From: Alitiscatomonas aceti
Lineage (GTDB): Bacteria > Bacillota > Clostridia > Lachnospirales > Lachnospiraceae
DNA: 28,404 bases
Direction: 5' to 3'
Assembly (NCBI RefSeq): GCF_025567195.1
Contig: NZ_JAOQJF010000035.1
Span: 1 to 28,404 of the forward strand
Translations under genes and position numbers: made by a program
Shown here: piece after piece, positions 6,364-13,873 of the stretch
How the letters are laid out: the number at the start of each line of letters is the position of its first letter
Numbering within the stretch: position 1 is the first letter of the stretch
Notes under the pieces: model-generated
The model's input: only the letters and a program-made list of their open reading frames with translations
Databases searched by the model: none
What the model was told of the DNA's origin: nothing

Positions 6364-6936
6364 TTAAACGCGGTGCTTTGCCTGACAGATCAGCTGGGTC
6401 ATGGTCCCCATGGGACAGTAAACGCACCAGCTTCGGGGCTTGAAAAGGACCATGGCCACCAGGCCAAGGATGGTGGAGGTCAGCATCACGCTGTAAAAGC
6501 CAAAGGCAAACTGGGCCGCTCCGGCATGGAGCCGGGTCCCATAATACGCCCAGAGCCAGAAGACCTGGAAGATCCACAGGAGTGCCACCGCCTGCGTGAG
6601 ATCCCGGACTCCGGAAAAGACCAGGGCGGTGTTAAAAAGCATCTGCATGAACATCACAAGGAAAAAGGCCAGGAAGCCGTATCGGAACCACCGGCTCTTC
6701 ATCCAGCCGGGAATATCCTTTTTCCGGGAAAGACCGAAGCGTCCGCCCAGGAGGCCCAAAAGCTGCCCTCTGCCGCAGTACCGGTTACAGCAGCCCTTGG
6801 CACCGGAGACCATGGAAATGCTCAGAGAGATAAAGAAGCAGAGCAGTCCCAGCCAGGCGGCCATGATATTGAAAAAGCCCAGGGCCAGATATGCCAGGGA
6901 CAGGATCCAGAGATAGTCGTACCATTTTTTCTTCAT
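6364..6936 (-). CDS. NapH/polyferredoxin-like membrane Fe-S protein
   Basis: A 190-aa membrane protein starting MKKKWYDYLWILSLAYLALGF, with about four to five hydrophobic segments. Two Cys motifs on the same fold, GCCNRYCGRGQL and SWCVYCPMG with a further Cys downstream, are those of NapH/YccM/RdxA-type proteins. These move electrons between quinones or membrane partners and soluble ferredoxins. The soluble C-terminal ferredoxin part usual in NapH is absent, but a separate ferredoxin gene ends 2 bp before this start. The ribosome site is weak (GGGAGG 13-14 bases upstream), so translation is probably coupled to the ferredoxin gene. The frame is open for 89 codons further upstream, but that part is the ferredoxin gene read in another frame. 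Confidence 0.82.
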   Translation of the reverse strand: MKKKWYDYLWILSLAYLALGFFNIMAAWLGLLCFFISLSISMVSGAKGCCNRYCGRGQLLGLLGGRFGLSRKKDIPGWMKSRWFRYGFLAFFLVMFMQMLFNTALVFSGVRDLTQAVALLWIFQVFWLWAYYGTRLHAGAAQFAFGFYSVMLTSTILGLVAMVLFKPRSWCVYCPMGTMTQLICQAKHRV

Positions 6937-6938
6937 GT

Positions 6939-7115
6939 TCACCGTGCCGCCTCCCGGATCGTGATGACGCTGGCCGGACATTCCTTTGCGCACCTGCCGC
7001 AGCCTACGCATTTTCCCATGTCCACCTGGGCCATGATCCCATGGAAGATCTGGATGGCGTCCATGGGACAGACCTTGGCGCAGCAGCCGCAGGCCACGCA
7101 GCTTTTCTGGTCCAC
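6939..7115 (-). CDS. Small 2[4Fe-4S] ferredoxin
   Basis: Reading the minus strand in the frame offset from the gene below gives a 58-aa protein starting at GTG: DQKSCVACGCCAKVCPMDA, then GKCVGCGRCAKECPASVIT, ending REAAR. Both CxxCxxCxxxCP sets are complete. It is an electron carrier and the likely soluble partner of the NapH-like membrane protein, whose ATG lies 2 bp after this stop. The start is uncertain. An in-frame TGA lies at 7137-7139, and GTG 7115 is the only usual start codon between it and the first Cys. It has no good Shine-Dalgarno site. The 5' end may be eroded or use a rare start. Confidence 0.75.
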   Translation of the reverse strand: MDQKSCVACGCCAKVCPMDAIQIFHGIMAQVDMGKCVGCGRCAKECPASVITIREAAR

Positions 7116-7166
7116 ATAGGCTTTTCTGTGATGTGGTCACGGACGGGATATTAAGATTTTTGTCGC

Positions 7167-7195
7167 TTGCATTCCGAAAGATTCCGTGCCATACT
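7167..7195 (+). promoter_or_regulatory. Probable promoter of the NikA-like gene
   Basis: TTGCAT (7167-7172), 17 bp, CATACT (7190-7195). The start point would fall near 7202, giving a leader of about 36 nt with GGAGG 8 bases before the ATG. No second, oppositely directed promoter for the ferredoxin gene could be recognised in the same gap. Confidence 0.5.
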
Positions 7196-7237
7196 TGTAC
7201 CATACATTTTTATGGACATGATCTGGAGGGACTTGAT

Positions 7238-8938
7238 ATGAAGCGTGGGATGAGACTGGCATGGGGACTTCTGGCGTCGGCTGCGGTGGCGGCCATGACG
7301 GCCTGCGGGAGCCGGGATGCCGGAGATATGGATAAAACAGCGGCCGGGACCACTGGCCAGATGCAGTCAGAGGAAGCAGAAACGGCGGTCTCCGAAGAGG
7401 AGGCTTTGGAGGACAGGATGCTTACAGTGGCTGTGTTTGAGGATACGGGAACCTTAAACCCGTATACGGGAGAAAGCCCGGCCTATGCCCTGGACTGGGT
7501 CTATGAGGGGCTGACGGCCATGGAGAACGGCGTTCCGGTGCCGGAGCTGGCCAGGGAGTGGGAGATATCCGGCGATGGGCTCACTTACACCTTTCATCTG
7601 CGGCCGGACGTAAAATTTTCCGACGGGAGCCCGTTTACAGCGGAAAATGCCAAAAGAAATATGGATCTGGTCCTGGGACACAGGGAATATTATCCATATC
7701 TGCCGTCCCTGGCGGCGGTCAGCTCTGTGGAGGCCGCAGACGAGACGACGCTTACGGTACATTTAACGGCTCCGGCCCCGTCCCTTCTGAATGACCTGGC
7801 CGGAAGCTATCCCTTCGGGATGATGGGTGACGAAGGCTTTGCGGCTGAGGGCGATGTTTATCAGAGTGCGGGAGCTTTGGCGGAGCCGGAAGAGGAAAAT
7901 GGTTTTTCCACCCTGGGTACCGGGATGTGGAAGCTGAAAACGTACGTGGAGGGCGAATATTCCGTTTTTGAGCGCAATGAGGCCTACTGGGGAGAAAAGC
8001 CGGGCTTCCGGTATTTAAGGACAGTGGTATGCTCCAGCGCAGAAGAGGCCGCTGAGGCCATGAAGGCCGGAGAGGCGGATGTGATGGTGGACTCGGAGCA
8101 TATCTCACTGGAGCTTTTTAAGGAGCTTGAGGAAGCCGGATTCCAGACAGCATCGGCTCCTTCGTCCAGCATTTCTGTGCTGAACCTGAATACAGCGGGG
8201 CCGGTGACGGGAGATAAGGTGGTGCGCCTGGCCCTGGAGTACGCCGCAGGCCGTGAGGAGATCTCGGAAAAGGTCTATGGAGGGCTCCAGGAACCGGCGG
8301 GTTCCTATTTTTCCTGGAGGGTGCCCGGAACGGACGTGGGGATCGCTCCCTATGGCCAGGATCTGGAGGAGGCAGGAAGGATCCTGGAGGAAGCAGGCTG
8401 GACCTATGCAGAGGGAGAGAATATCCGGTCCAAAAACGGCCAGCGGCTGGAGCTCCGGCTGGTATACGACGATTCCATTGCCGGAAACGGTCAAGTGGGA
8501 GAGATGTTAAAGGCCCAGTATGAAGCGGCCGGGATCCAGGTGGATCTGGTTCCCCAGACGGGAGCGGCTTATGAGGAAAGCTGGCAGTCGGGCCAGTTCG
8601 ACCTTCTGCTTTCCAGGACCTGGGGGATCCCTTATGAACCCTATGGCAGCTTTTTCTGTATGGCGTCTCCGGGGGATAAGTTCCATCTGGTACAGAGCGG
8701 AATGAGCGGAAAGCGGGAGCTGGATGTGATCATGCGGGACACCCTGGTACAGAACGACGGGGAACGGATGAAGGAGGACATGGCCTACATTATGGAAAGC
8801 CTCCATAATGAAGCCGTATATGTGCCTCTGACGGAGGTCGTAAGCCTGGCCGTATACAGGGAAGGACTTTCCGGTCCGGACATGGATTCTGCCCGGGGCG
8901 GCCTGGGGATCGGGGCCATGGAACCTCTGGAGCCGTAG
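7238..8938 (+). CDS. NikA-like (SBP_bac_5) binding lipoprotein, orphan
   Basis: A 566-aa extracellular solute-binding lipoprotein of the peptide/nickel family. MKRGMRLAWGLLASAAVAAMTAC is a lipoprotein signal with Cys23 as the anchor. An acidic, low-complexity linker (about 24-70) follows. The mature part aligns by eye with NikA: LTYTFHLRPDVKFSDGSPF, ERNEAYWGEKPGF, LSRTWGIPYEPYGSFF, LHNEAVYVPLTEV. Such proteins deliver nickel chelates or peptides to an ABC transporter, but no permease or ATPase genes are adjacent, so its transporter is elsewhere or it has another role. The start is supported by GGAGG at 8 bases. NikA versus oligopeptide binding cannot be settled from the sequence alone. Confidence 0.85.
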   Translation: MKRGMRLAWGLLASAAVAAMTACGSRDAGDMDKTAAGTTGQMQSEEAETAVSEEEALEDRMLTVAVFEDTGTLNPYTGESPAYALDWVYEGLTAMENGVPVPELAREWEISGDGLTYTFHLRPDVKFSDGSPFTAENAKRNMDLVLGHREYYPYLPSLAAVSSVEAADETTLTVHLTAPAPSLLNDLAGSYPFGMMGDEGFAAEGDVYQSAGALAEPEEENGFSTLGTGMWKLKTYVEGEYSVFERNEAYWGEKPGFRYLRTVVCSSAEEAAEAMKAGEADVMVDSEHISLELFKELEEAGFQTASAPSSSISVLNLNTAGPVTGDKVVRLALEYAAGREEISEKVYGGLQEPAGSYFSWRVPGTDVGIAPYGQDLEEAGRILEEAGWTYAEGENIRSKNGQRLELRLVYDDSIAGNGQVGEMLKAQYEAAGIQVDLVPQTGAAYEESWQSGQFDLLLSRTWGIPYEPYGSFFCMASPGDKFHLVQSGMSGKRELDVIMRDTLVQNDGERMKEDMAYIMESLHNEAVYVPLTEVVSLAVYREGLSGPDMDSARGGLGIGAMEPLEP

Positions 8939-9017
8939 AGCCCTGGCAATGGACGGAGAAATGGGAAACGGCAGTCCGGCGTGTGAAGTACAGGAGAAAA
9001 AGGAAAGGATATGAGTC

Positions 9018-9719
9018 ATGGAGAGAGAAGATGAGGAGAGACGGCTGAGGAGGGAAATGCGGCGGATCAAAAGAAAAAAGGAGGAGCGGATCCGCCAGCT
9101 GATCCTGGCAGGCTTTTTTACGGCGGCGTCTGTGATCATTCTGGCAGCGGTGATCGTGCTGTTTAAAAATGTATTCCAGAAAAAACAGGTGGATCCGGGG
9201 GAGGTGCAGGTGCCGGAGTATGTGCAGGTGGACCTTCTGACTCCCAATCCGTATTCCAGGCCCCAGAAGCCGCTGGAGGAGGTCCGGGGGATCGTGGTCC
9301 ATTATGTGGCAAATCCATGCAGCACGGCCAGGGAAAACAGGAGCTATTTTGAGCAGCTGAAGGACCAGACCGGGGAAAACGCCACATCAGCCAGCAGCCA
9401 CTTTGTGATCGGGCTGGAGGGAGAGGTGGTCCAGTGTGTTCCCCTTACGGAGGTGGCCTATGCGTCCAACCACAGAAACAGCGATACCATTTCCATTGAG
9501 TGCTGCCATCCCGATGAGACGGGGAAGTTTTACGACAGTACATATGAGTCCCTGGTGGAGCTGTGTGCGTATTTTTGTACGGAATTTAAGCTGAAGCCCG
9601 AGGACGTGATCCGCCACTATGACGTGACGGGAAAGATCTGTCCCAAATATTTTGTGGACCATGAGGATGCCTGGGAGCAGTTCCACAAGGATGTGGAGCA
9701 GGCAATGAAGAAAAAATAG
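9018..9719 (+). CDS. Membrane-anchored N-acetylmuramoyl-L-alanine amidase (Amidase_2)
   Basis: A 233-aa cell-wall hydrolase that cleaves the MurNAc-L-alanine bond. Residues 1-27 are a highly charged cytoplasmic segment, 28-50 a single membrane helix, and 85-225 the amidase_2/PGRP domain facing the wall. The probable zinc ligands are His95 (VVHYV), His200 (IRHYDVTGK) and Cys208 (ICPKYF), as in XlyA/CwlA-type and phage amidases; Glu161 in SIECC sits at a conserved place. The start has GGAAAGGAT before ATGAGTCATG. It follows the NikA-like gene by 79 bp on the same strand without a terminator and converges on the hisJ gene (8 bp between the stops). It may serve growth, or be a prophage gene kept by the host. 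Confidence 0.88.
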   Translation: MEREDEERRLRREMRRIKRKKEERIRQLILAGFFTAASVIILAAVIVLFKNVFQKKQVDPGEVQVPEYVQVDLLTPNPYSRPQKPLEEVRGIVVHYVANPCSTARENRSYFEQLKDQTGENATSASSHFVIGLEGEVVQCVPLTEVAYASNHRNSDTISIECCHPDETGKFYDSTYESLVELCAYFCTEFKLKPEDVIRHYDVTGKICPKYFVDHEDAWEQFHKDVEQAMKKK

Positions 9720-9727
9720 GACCAGGC

Positions 9728-10531
9728 TCACAGGGGATAAAATACAGGCTTTCTCTGGTGGTAGACGGTATAAAACCGGAAGCCGCAGGACTTCAGGATC
9801 TCAGCGGTCTGGGGAAAGAAGCCGCCCACCTGTCCAGGAGTATGGGCGTCGGAGCCCACGGTCAGGAGCTCTCCGCCCAGCTCCCGGTAGCGCAGGAGGA
9901 TCTCCTCCTGGGGATGGGGGTGGCCCAGGCCGTATTTGAAGCCGGCCGTGTTGCATTCCAGGGCCTTTCCCCGGTGGATCAGGGTCTTTAAGATCTCGTC
10001 GATGATGTCCATGTAATCCCTGGGATCATAATTTTCATTGCGGACCGGGCCATAGCGGACGATGTAATCCAGATGGCCCAGGCTGTCAAAGCAGTCCAGG
10101 GTCCGGATCCGGGCCAGGGTGGATTCAAAGTACCGGAAATAGGAGGCGTATTCGCTGCGGCCTTGGTAGCAGGCCGGATCGTAGACGTCCAGACCGTCCA
10201 GGAAATGGCTGGAGCCGATGATATAATCCACAGGAAGCTCTGCGCCCAGGCGTGTGAGAATGTCCTTCTCCCGGAGCATGAGGCCCAGCTCGATCCCCTT
10301 AAGGACGCGGATCTTCCCCTCAAAGGCCTGGACTGTGTCTTCCAGGGCCCGGAGATAGGCGGGCAGATCCAGGGTAAAGTCAATATGGGTCATCTGGGAC
10401 GAGCCGGGGTCGTGGTGGTCCGTGATACAGATCTCTTTCATGCCCAGTTCCAGGGCTGCCTGGACCTGGGCATTCTGCGGCGCTTTGGAATCGCCGGAAA
10501 ATTCTGTGTGTACATGACAGTCTGATATCAT
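9728..10531 (-). CDS. hisJ: Histidinol-phosphatase, PHP/HisJ type
   Basis: A 267-aa PHP-domain phosphoesterase. HisJ proteins remove phosphate from L-histidinol phosphate in histidine synthesis. Metal-site motifs appear in order: DCHVHTEFSGDS, ITDHHDP, KGIELGL, IIGSSHFLDGLDVYD, SLGHLDYIVRYG and TVGSDAHTPGQVG. The start MISDCHVH has AAAGGA 6 bases upstream; the frame is open 58 codons further, but that part is the end of the TAXI gene. It lies 13 bp after the TAXI gene and is likely co-transcribed with it. No other his gene is visible, so another PHP-phosphatase activity is possible. Confidence 0.88.
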   Translation of the reverse strand: MISDCHVHTEFSGDSKAPQNAQVQAALELGMKEICITDHHDPGSSQMTHIDFTLDLPAYLRALEDTVQAFEGKIRVLKGIELGLMLREKDILTRLGAELPVDYIIGSSHFLDGLDVYDPACYQGRSEYASYFRYFESTLARIRTLDCFDSLGHLDYIVRYGPVRNENYDPRDYMDIIDEILKTLIHRGKALECNTAGFKYGLGHPHPQEEILLRYRELGGELLTVGSDAHTPGQVGGFFPQTAEILKSCGFRFYTVYHQRKPVFYPL

Positions 10532-10544
10532 ACTGATTCCTTTC

Positions 10545-11588
10545 TTATTCCATTTTTCCATGTGTTTCTGATAACAATCCCTTTTCCCAGTAAAACCGTT
10601 CCGCTCCGGGATGCAGGGGAATGGGGAGGGCTGAATACATAAACCGGTCTCTTGACATGGCGAAAAGAGAGGGGTGCTGCCGGCCCAGGGAACCGGCGTT
10701 TTCATATAGGATGGACGTCAGTTCGTAAACCAGTCCCTCATCCATATCCTGATCCACGCACAGCAGGCATTTGATGCCGAAGGTATCCACGTCCCGGTCC
10801 TGTCCCGGGTAGGTTTTGGCCGGGATCACGTCTCTGTAATAAAAATAGTTTTCACTTAGGATGGAGTCCAGCTCCTGGTCTGTATATCGGAGGATCGTGC
10901 AGGGCATGGCGTCAGCCAGCTGGGAAAAGCCGCTGATTGGAACGCCGGCAAACCCGTGGACCGCATCCAGGGAACCGCTGAGGATCCCTTCAGAGCCGGA
11001 GCCCAGGCCATCATTTTTCAGGATCGAGTTGGTTTCTGTGATGCCGGCTGCGTCCAGGACGATCCTGGCGGAAAGCGCCGTGGAGGAATCCTGGGGGCCA
11101 ATGGCGATCCGCCTGCCCTTCAGCTCATGGATATAGGAGATCCCCAGCGAAGAGGGGGCGATCCAGTTGGAGAGGCTGGGATATACGGCGGCAATGACCC
11201 GCAGGTCCCGGCAGGGAGCGCCTTCAAACTCCTGCTGACCGTTTAAGGCTGCGTAAGCCACGTCTCCGCTCACAAGCCCCAGATCGATCTCTCCGTTCTG
11301 CAGGGCCAGCGCGTTGGAGACGGAGCCCTCGGAGGCGCTGAGGTTGACGGTGATGGAGGCATCAGCCTGGCTGATGGCCTGGGCGATGGCCTTTCCCACC
11401 GGGTACATAGTTCCTCCGCTGTCGGCAGTGCCGATGGTGAGGATGCGGAGACGGTCGGCTGGCTGGTCCTCCGATGGCTCGGGAGATGCCAGGGAAGCGG
11501 TCCTGCAGCCGGAGACAGCCAGGGAAAATACAGTAACTGCCGCGAAGGCGGCAAAAAAATGTCTGATCATTCGTCTACACCATTCCAT
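10545..11588 (-). CDS. TAXI-family solute-binding lipoprotein
   Basis: A 347-aa TAXI-type (TRAP-associated extracytoplasmic) binding protein. The lipobox LAVSGC places the anchor at Cys28. Family features: LTIGTADSGGTMYPVGKAIA at the start of the mature protein, SEGSVSNALALQNGEIDLG, HELKGRRIAIGPQDSST, and the late FGIKCLLCVDQDMDEGLVYEL region. TAXI proteins normally hand a carboxylate ligand to a fused TRAP permease; the Thermus thermophilus member binds glutamate/glutamine. No TRAP permease lies nearby. Instead the next gene upstream is a GltS symporter, so a role in glutamate capture or sensing is plausible. Start choice between Met1 and Met7 is open, as neither has a strong ribosome site. 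Confidence 0.85.
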   Translation of the reverse strand: MEWCRRMIRHFFAAFAAVTVFSLAVSGCRTASLASPEPSEDQPADRLRILTIGTADSGGTMYPVGKAIAQAISQADASITVNLSASEGSVSNALALQNGEIDLGLVSGDVAYAALNGQQEFEGAPCRDLRVIAAVYPSLSNWIAPSSLGISYIHELKGRRIAIGPQDSSTALSARIVLDAAGITETNSILKNDGLGSGSEGILSGSLDAVHGFAGVPISGFSQLADAMPCTILRYTDQELDSILSENYFYYRDVIPAKTYPGQDRDVDTFGIKCLLCVDQDMDEGLVYELTSILYENAGSLGRQHPSLFAMSRDRFMYSALPIPLHPGAERFYWEKGLLSETHGKME

Positions 11589-11621
11589 TTCTCAAACGGA
11601 TCTCAAAGCAAAGCTGCTTTC

Positions 11622-11651
11622 ATCATAACACGGAAGCCGCCGGAGATACAA
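11622..11651 (-). promoter_or_regulatory. Probable promoter of the TAXI-hisJ pair
   Basis: On the minus strand TTGTAT (11646-11651) and TATGAT (11622-11627) are 18 bp apart. With the terminator at 11698-11735 just upstream, the TAXI gene appears to have its own promoter and is not simply read through from gltS. Confidence 0.5.
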
Positions 11652-11697
11652 CCGGTTTTTTGAAACTGTTTGGCCGGGGCTCTGGCCGGCACCGTGC

Positions 11698-11735
11698 AAA
11701 AAGAAGCAGGCCGGCAGTTGGGGGCTGCCGGCCTG
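11698..11735 (-). terminator. Terminator of gltS
   Basis: Perfect 11-bp arms CAGGCCGGCAG (11707-11717) and CTGCCGGCCTG (11725-11735), loop of 7, followed on the minus strand by CTTCTTTTT. It lies 56 bp after the gltS stop. Confidence 0.85.
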
Positions 11736-11791
11736 TCTTTAAAAAGGGAAGGTAAACTGTAAAACGAATACAGGAAAATGTCAAATTACGA

Positions 11792-13042
11792 TCAGCCTTT
11801 AAAGAGGCCGCCAAAGAGTGATAAGAAAATGGGATTATAAATATCGTCAATGATAACGGCAAAGGACGGATATAATACCCATGCGATGTTGTGCCAGCCG
11901 TACTGGTCCATCAGGGCCTTCTCGTTGGCGACGGCGTTGGATCCGGAACCGCAGCCCCAGCCGATGTTTCCGGCTGTCATAACGGCTGCGCCGTAATCGC
12001 GGCCAAACAGGTTAAAGGATACAAAGATCCCGAACAGTGCCATGAAGATACCCTGGGCAATGAGGATGATGCTCATCTGCCCGGCCACAGGAGCCAGCTT
12101 TGTGAAATCGGTGGTCATCAGGACCAGAGCCAGGTAAAGCTCCAGGAACATATGCTCGATGGCGTCTACCTCAGGTACATAGAATTTAATGCCGGCAGCC
12201 TCCATGACGTTTCTGGCAATGGCACCTGCGAACAGGCAGCCGATGAATTTCGGCATTTCGATCATGGGGATGTTGTCCAGCAGGCAGTAGATAGGCATGC
12301 CAAGGGCTGCGAGAAGCAGAGTCAGGGCAAACATCATGATCATTTTTGTATTGTTTAATTCCGGAACCTTTCCGGTGGCCGCTGCCTCCGGCTTATCGTT
12401 GGGGTCAGACTTCAGACCGTGCTTTGCGATCAGGAAGGCTGCCACAGGTCCGCCGATCAGGGAGCCCATGATATTTCCCATGGTACCGGCCGCAACGCCG
12501 ATGGTGGTGGCGTCGGGAGCTCCCCAGCCTTCAAAAATGGGGCCGAAGGCGGCCGCTGTGCCTACGCCGCCGGACATAGCGGCAGAAGAGCACTGGAGAG
12601 CCAGAAGCGGATGCATTCCCAGAAGCTGGCTCAAGGCGTAGCCCAGGAGATCCTGGCATGTGATGAGGAGACATGCCGCGAAGGCGATCATCACACAGAG
12701 CTTTCCTCCGGCATGGCGGAGCATTTTTGCACTGAAGCCAAAGCCTACACATAAGAAGAAGATATTCTGGGTCAGATCCTTCATCAGGGAAGCGTCAAAG
12801 GAAATATCCACGATGCCCATGCCCTTGATCAGGGAGACCAGGATGGAAAAGATAATACCGGAAACCACTGGAGCCGGGATCGCGTACTTTCTTAAAGGTG
12901 CGGAGCGCGCCACAATGGCACGCCCCAGAAAGATGACGATGGCTGCGAAACCGAGCGTGCATAAATATTCAAACTTGAACGATGCAGCAGCTCCGTCGGC
13001 AGCCGGCGTGTAGGTGCCGAAATAACTGATAATGTCTGCCAT
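11792..13042 (-). CDS. gltS: Sodium/glutamate symporter GltS
   Basis: A 416-aa inner-membrane protein with about ten to twelve hydrophobic helices. GltS brings in glutamate with Na+. The pattern is typical: AIPAPVVSGIIFSIL, the glycine-rich SGGVGTAAAFGPIFEGWG, GTMGNIMGSLIGGPVAAFLI, and the matching second-half motif NIGWGCGSGSNAVANEKAL. The start (MADIISYFG) has GGAGG 9 bases upstream; an earlier in-frame Met is not supported by a ribosome site. It has its own strong promoter and terminator and lies just below the two-component genes, which probably control it. Confidence 0.93.
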   Translation of the reverse strand: MADIISYFGTYTPAADGAAASFKFEYLCTLGFAAIVIFLGRAIVARSAPLRKYAIPAPVVSGIIFSILVSLIKGMGIVDISFDASLMKDLTQNIFFLCVGFGFSAKMLRHAGGKLCVMIAFAACLLITCQDLLGYALSQLLGMHPLLALQCSSAAMSGGVGTAAAFGPIFEGWGAPDATTIGVAAGTMGNIMGSLIGGPVAAFLIAKHGLKSDPNDKPEAAATGKVPELNNTKMIMMFALTLLLAALGMPIYCLLDNIPMIEMPKFIGCLFAGAIARNVMEAAGIKFYVPEVDAIEHMFLELYLALVLMTTDFTKLAPVAGQMSIILIAQGIFMALFGIFVSFNLFGRDYGAAVMTAGNIGWGCGSGSNAVANEKALMDQYGWHNIAWVLYPSFAVIIDDIYNPIFLSLFGGLFKG

Positions 13043-13092
13043 AATTAAGATCCTCCAATCTTTTTTTATAAACATAAACAATTTATAAAAAA

Positions 13093-13121
13093 AGTATAAA
13101 TTGCCGTGGAGGAAAAGTCAA
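13093..13121 (-). promoter_or_regulatory. Promoter of gltS
   Basis: On the minus strand TTGACT (13116-13121), 17 bp, TATACT (13093-13098). The start point falls about 45 nt before the gltS ATG. The region is very AT-rich downstream of the -10. Confidence 0.8.
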
Positions 13122-13143
13122 TTTTAGTAAGTATGTAACAGAC

Positions 13144-13159
13144 TTTCGTAAGTTTCGTA
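13144..13159 (-). promoter_or_regulatory. Tandem 7-bp repeats upstream of the gltS promoter
   Basis: Two direct copies of TACGAAA (minus strand; 13144-13150 and 13153-13159) lie 9 bp apart, about 23 bp upstream of the -35. Position and tandem layout suit an activator site, and the CitB/DcuR-type regulator encoded next door is the obvious candidate. No binding data exist. Confidence 0.4.
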
Positions 13160-13171
13160 GTCCCGCCGGCC

Positions 13172-13873
13172 TTAAAGCGTATAATTCCGGCGGCCCAGGC
13201 TGTACTGAATGGACGGCCTGCCTCCGGTCTTATAGTCAATGGAGCTGACGATCTCTCCGATATCCACCAGATAATTCATATACCGGCGGATGGTGATCCG
13301 GGACAGATGGATCTGCTTCGCGATCTGTTCGCTGGTAAAGAGACCCTCCGGATGCTCCGCAAGGAACCGGCGGATCATGTTCAGAGTCGCTTCATTGAGT
13401 CCCTTGGAAAGCTGGGGGACAGAATCTGCCGCAGGATCGGGCCCGGCAAAGAGCTGGTCGATGGCATTCTGGCTCAGGCTGGGCCTGGCGCCCCGCAGAT
13501 ATTCCTGCTGGGCGGCGAACCGCTCCAGGGCCGTCCGGAACCTGGCGTATTCAAAGGGCTTTACCAGATAATCCAGAACGCCCCTGCTTAAAAGCGAGCG
13601 GACGATATCGGTGTCATTGGCGGAGGTGACCATGATGATTGCAGGAGTTTTTCCCATGGCATGGAGCCGGTCGATGAATACATCCCCGTTCATAAGGGGA
13701 GTATAATAATCCAGGATGATCAGGTCCGTTGTATGGTCCTTCAGGTATTCCAGAGCCTCAGTGCCGCTTTTAAAGACGCGGTCTGTCTGGAACGAGGGGG
13801 TGGCTTCCACATACTGCCGGTTGATGGAGGCCACCATCGGGTCGTCTTCAATGATCATGACGTGATACATCAT
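13172..13873 (-). CDS. CitB/DcuR-type response regulator
   Basis: A 233-aa two-component response regulator. The receiver domain has the acidic pair D10/D11, the phospho-acceptor D55 in ILDYYTP, T83 and K105. The C-terminal part (about 165-225) is a winged/helix-turn-helix DNA-binding domain of the CitB/DcuR/MalR kind (LFTSEQIAKQIHLSRITIRRY). Family members switch on transport of citrate, malate, fumarate or related acids. Its ATG overlaps the kinase stop by 4 bp. It lies upstream of gltS on the same strand with a 129-bp gap holding a separate promoter, so gltS is its likely target. Confidence 0.92.
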   Translation of the reverse strand: MMYHVMIIEDDPMVASINRQYVEATPSFQTDRVFKSGTEALEYLKDHTTDLIILDYYTPLMNGDVFIDRLHAMGKTPAIIMVTSANDTDIVRSLLSRGVLDYLVKPFEYARFRTALERFAAQQEYLRGARPSLSQNAIDQLFAGPDPAADSVPQLSKGLNEATLNMIRRFLAEHPEGLFTSEQIAKQIHLSRITIRRYMNYLVDIGEIVSSIDYKTGGRPSIQYSLGRRNYTL

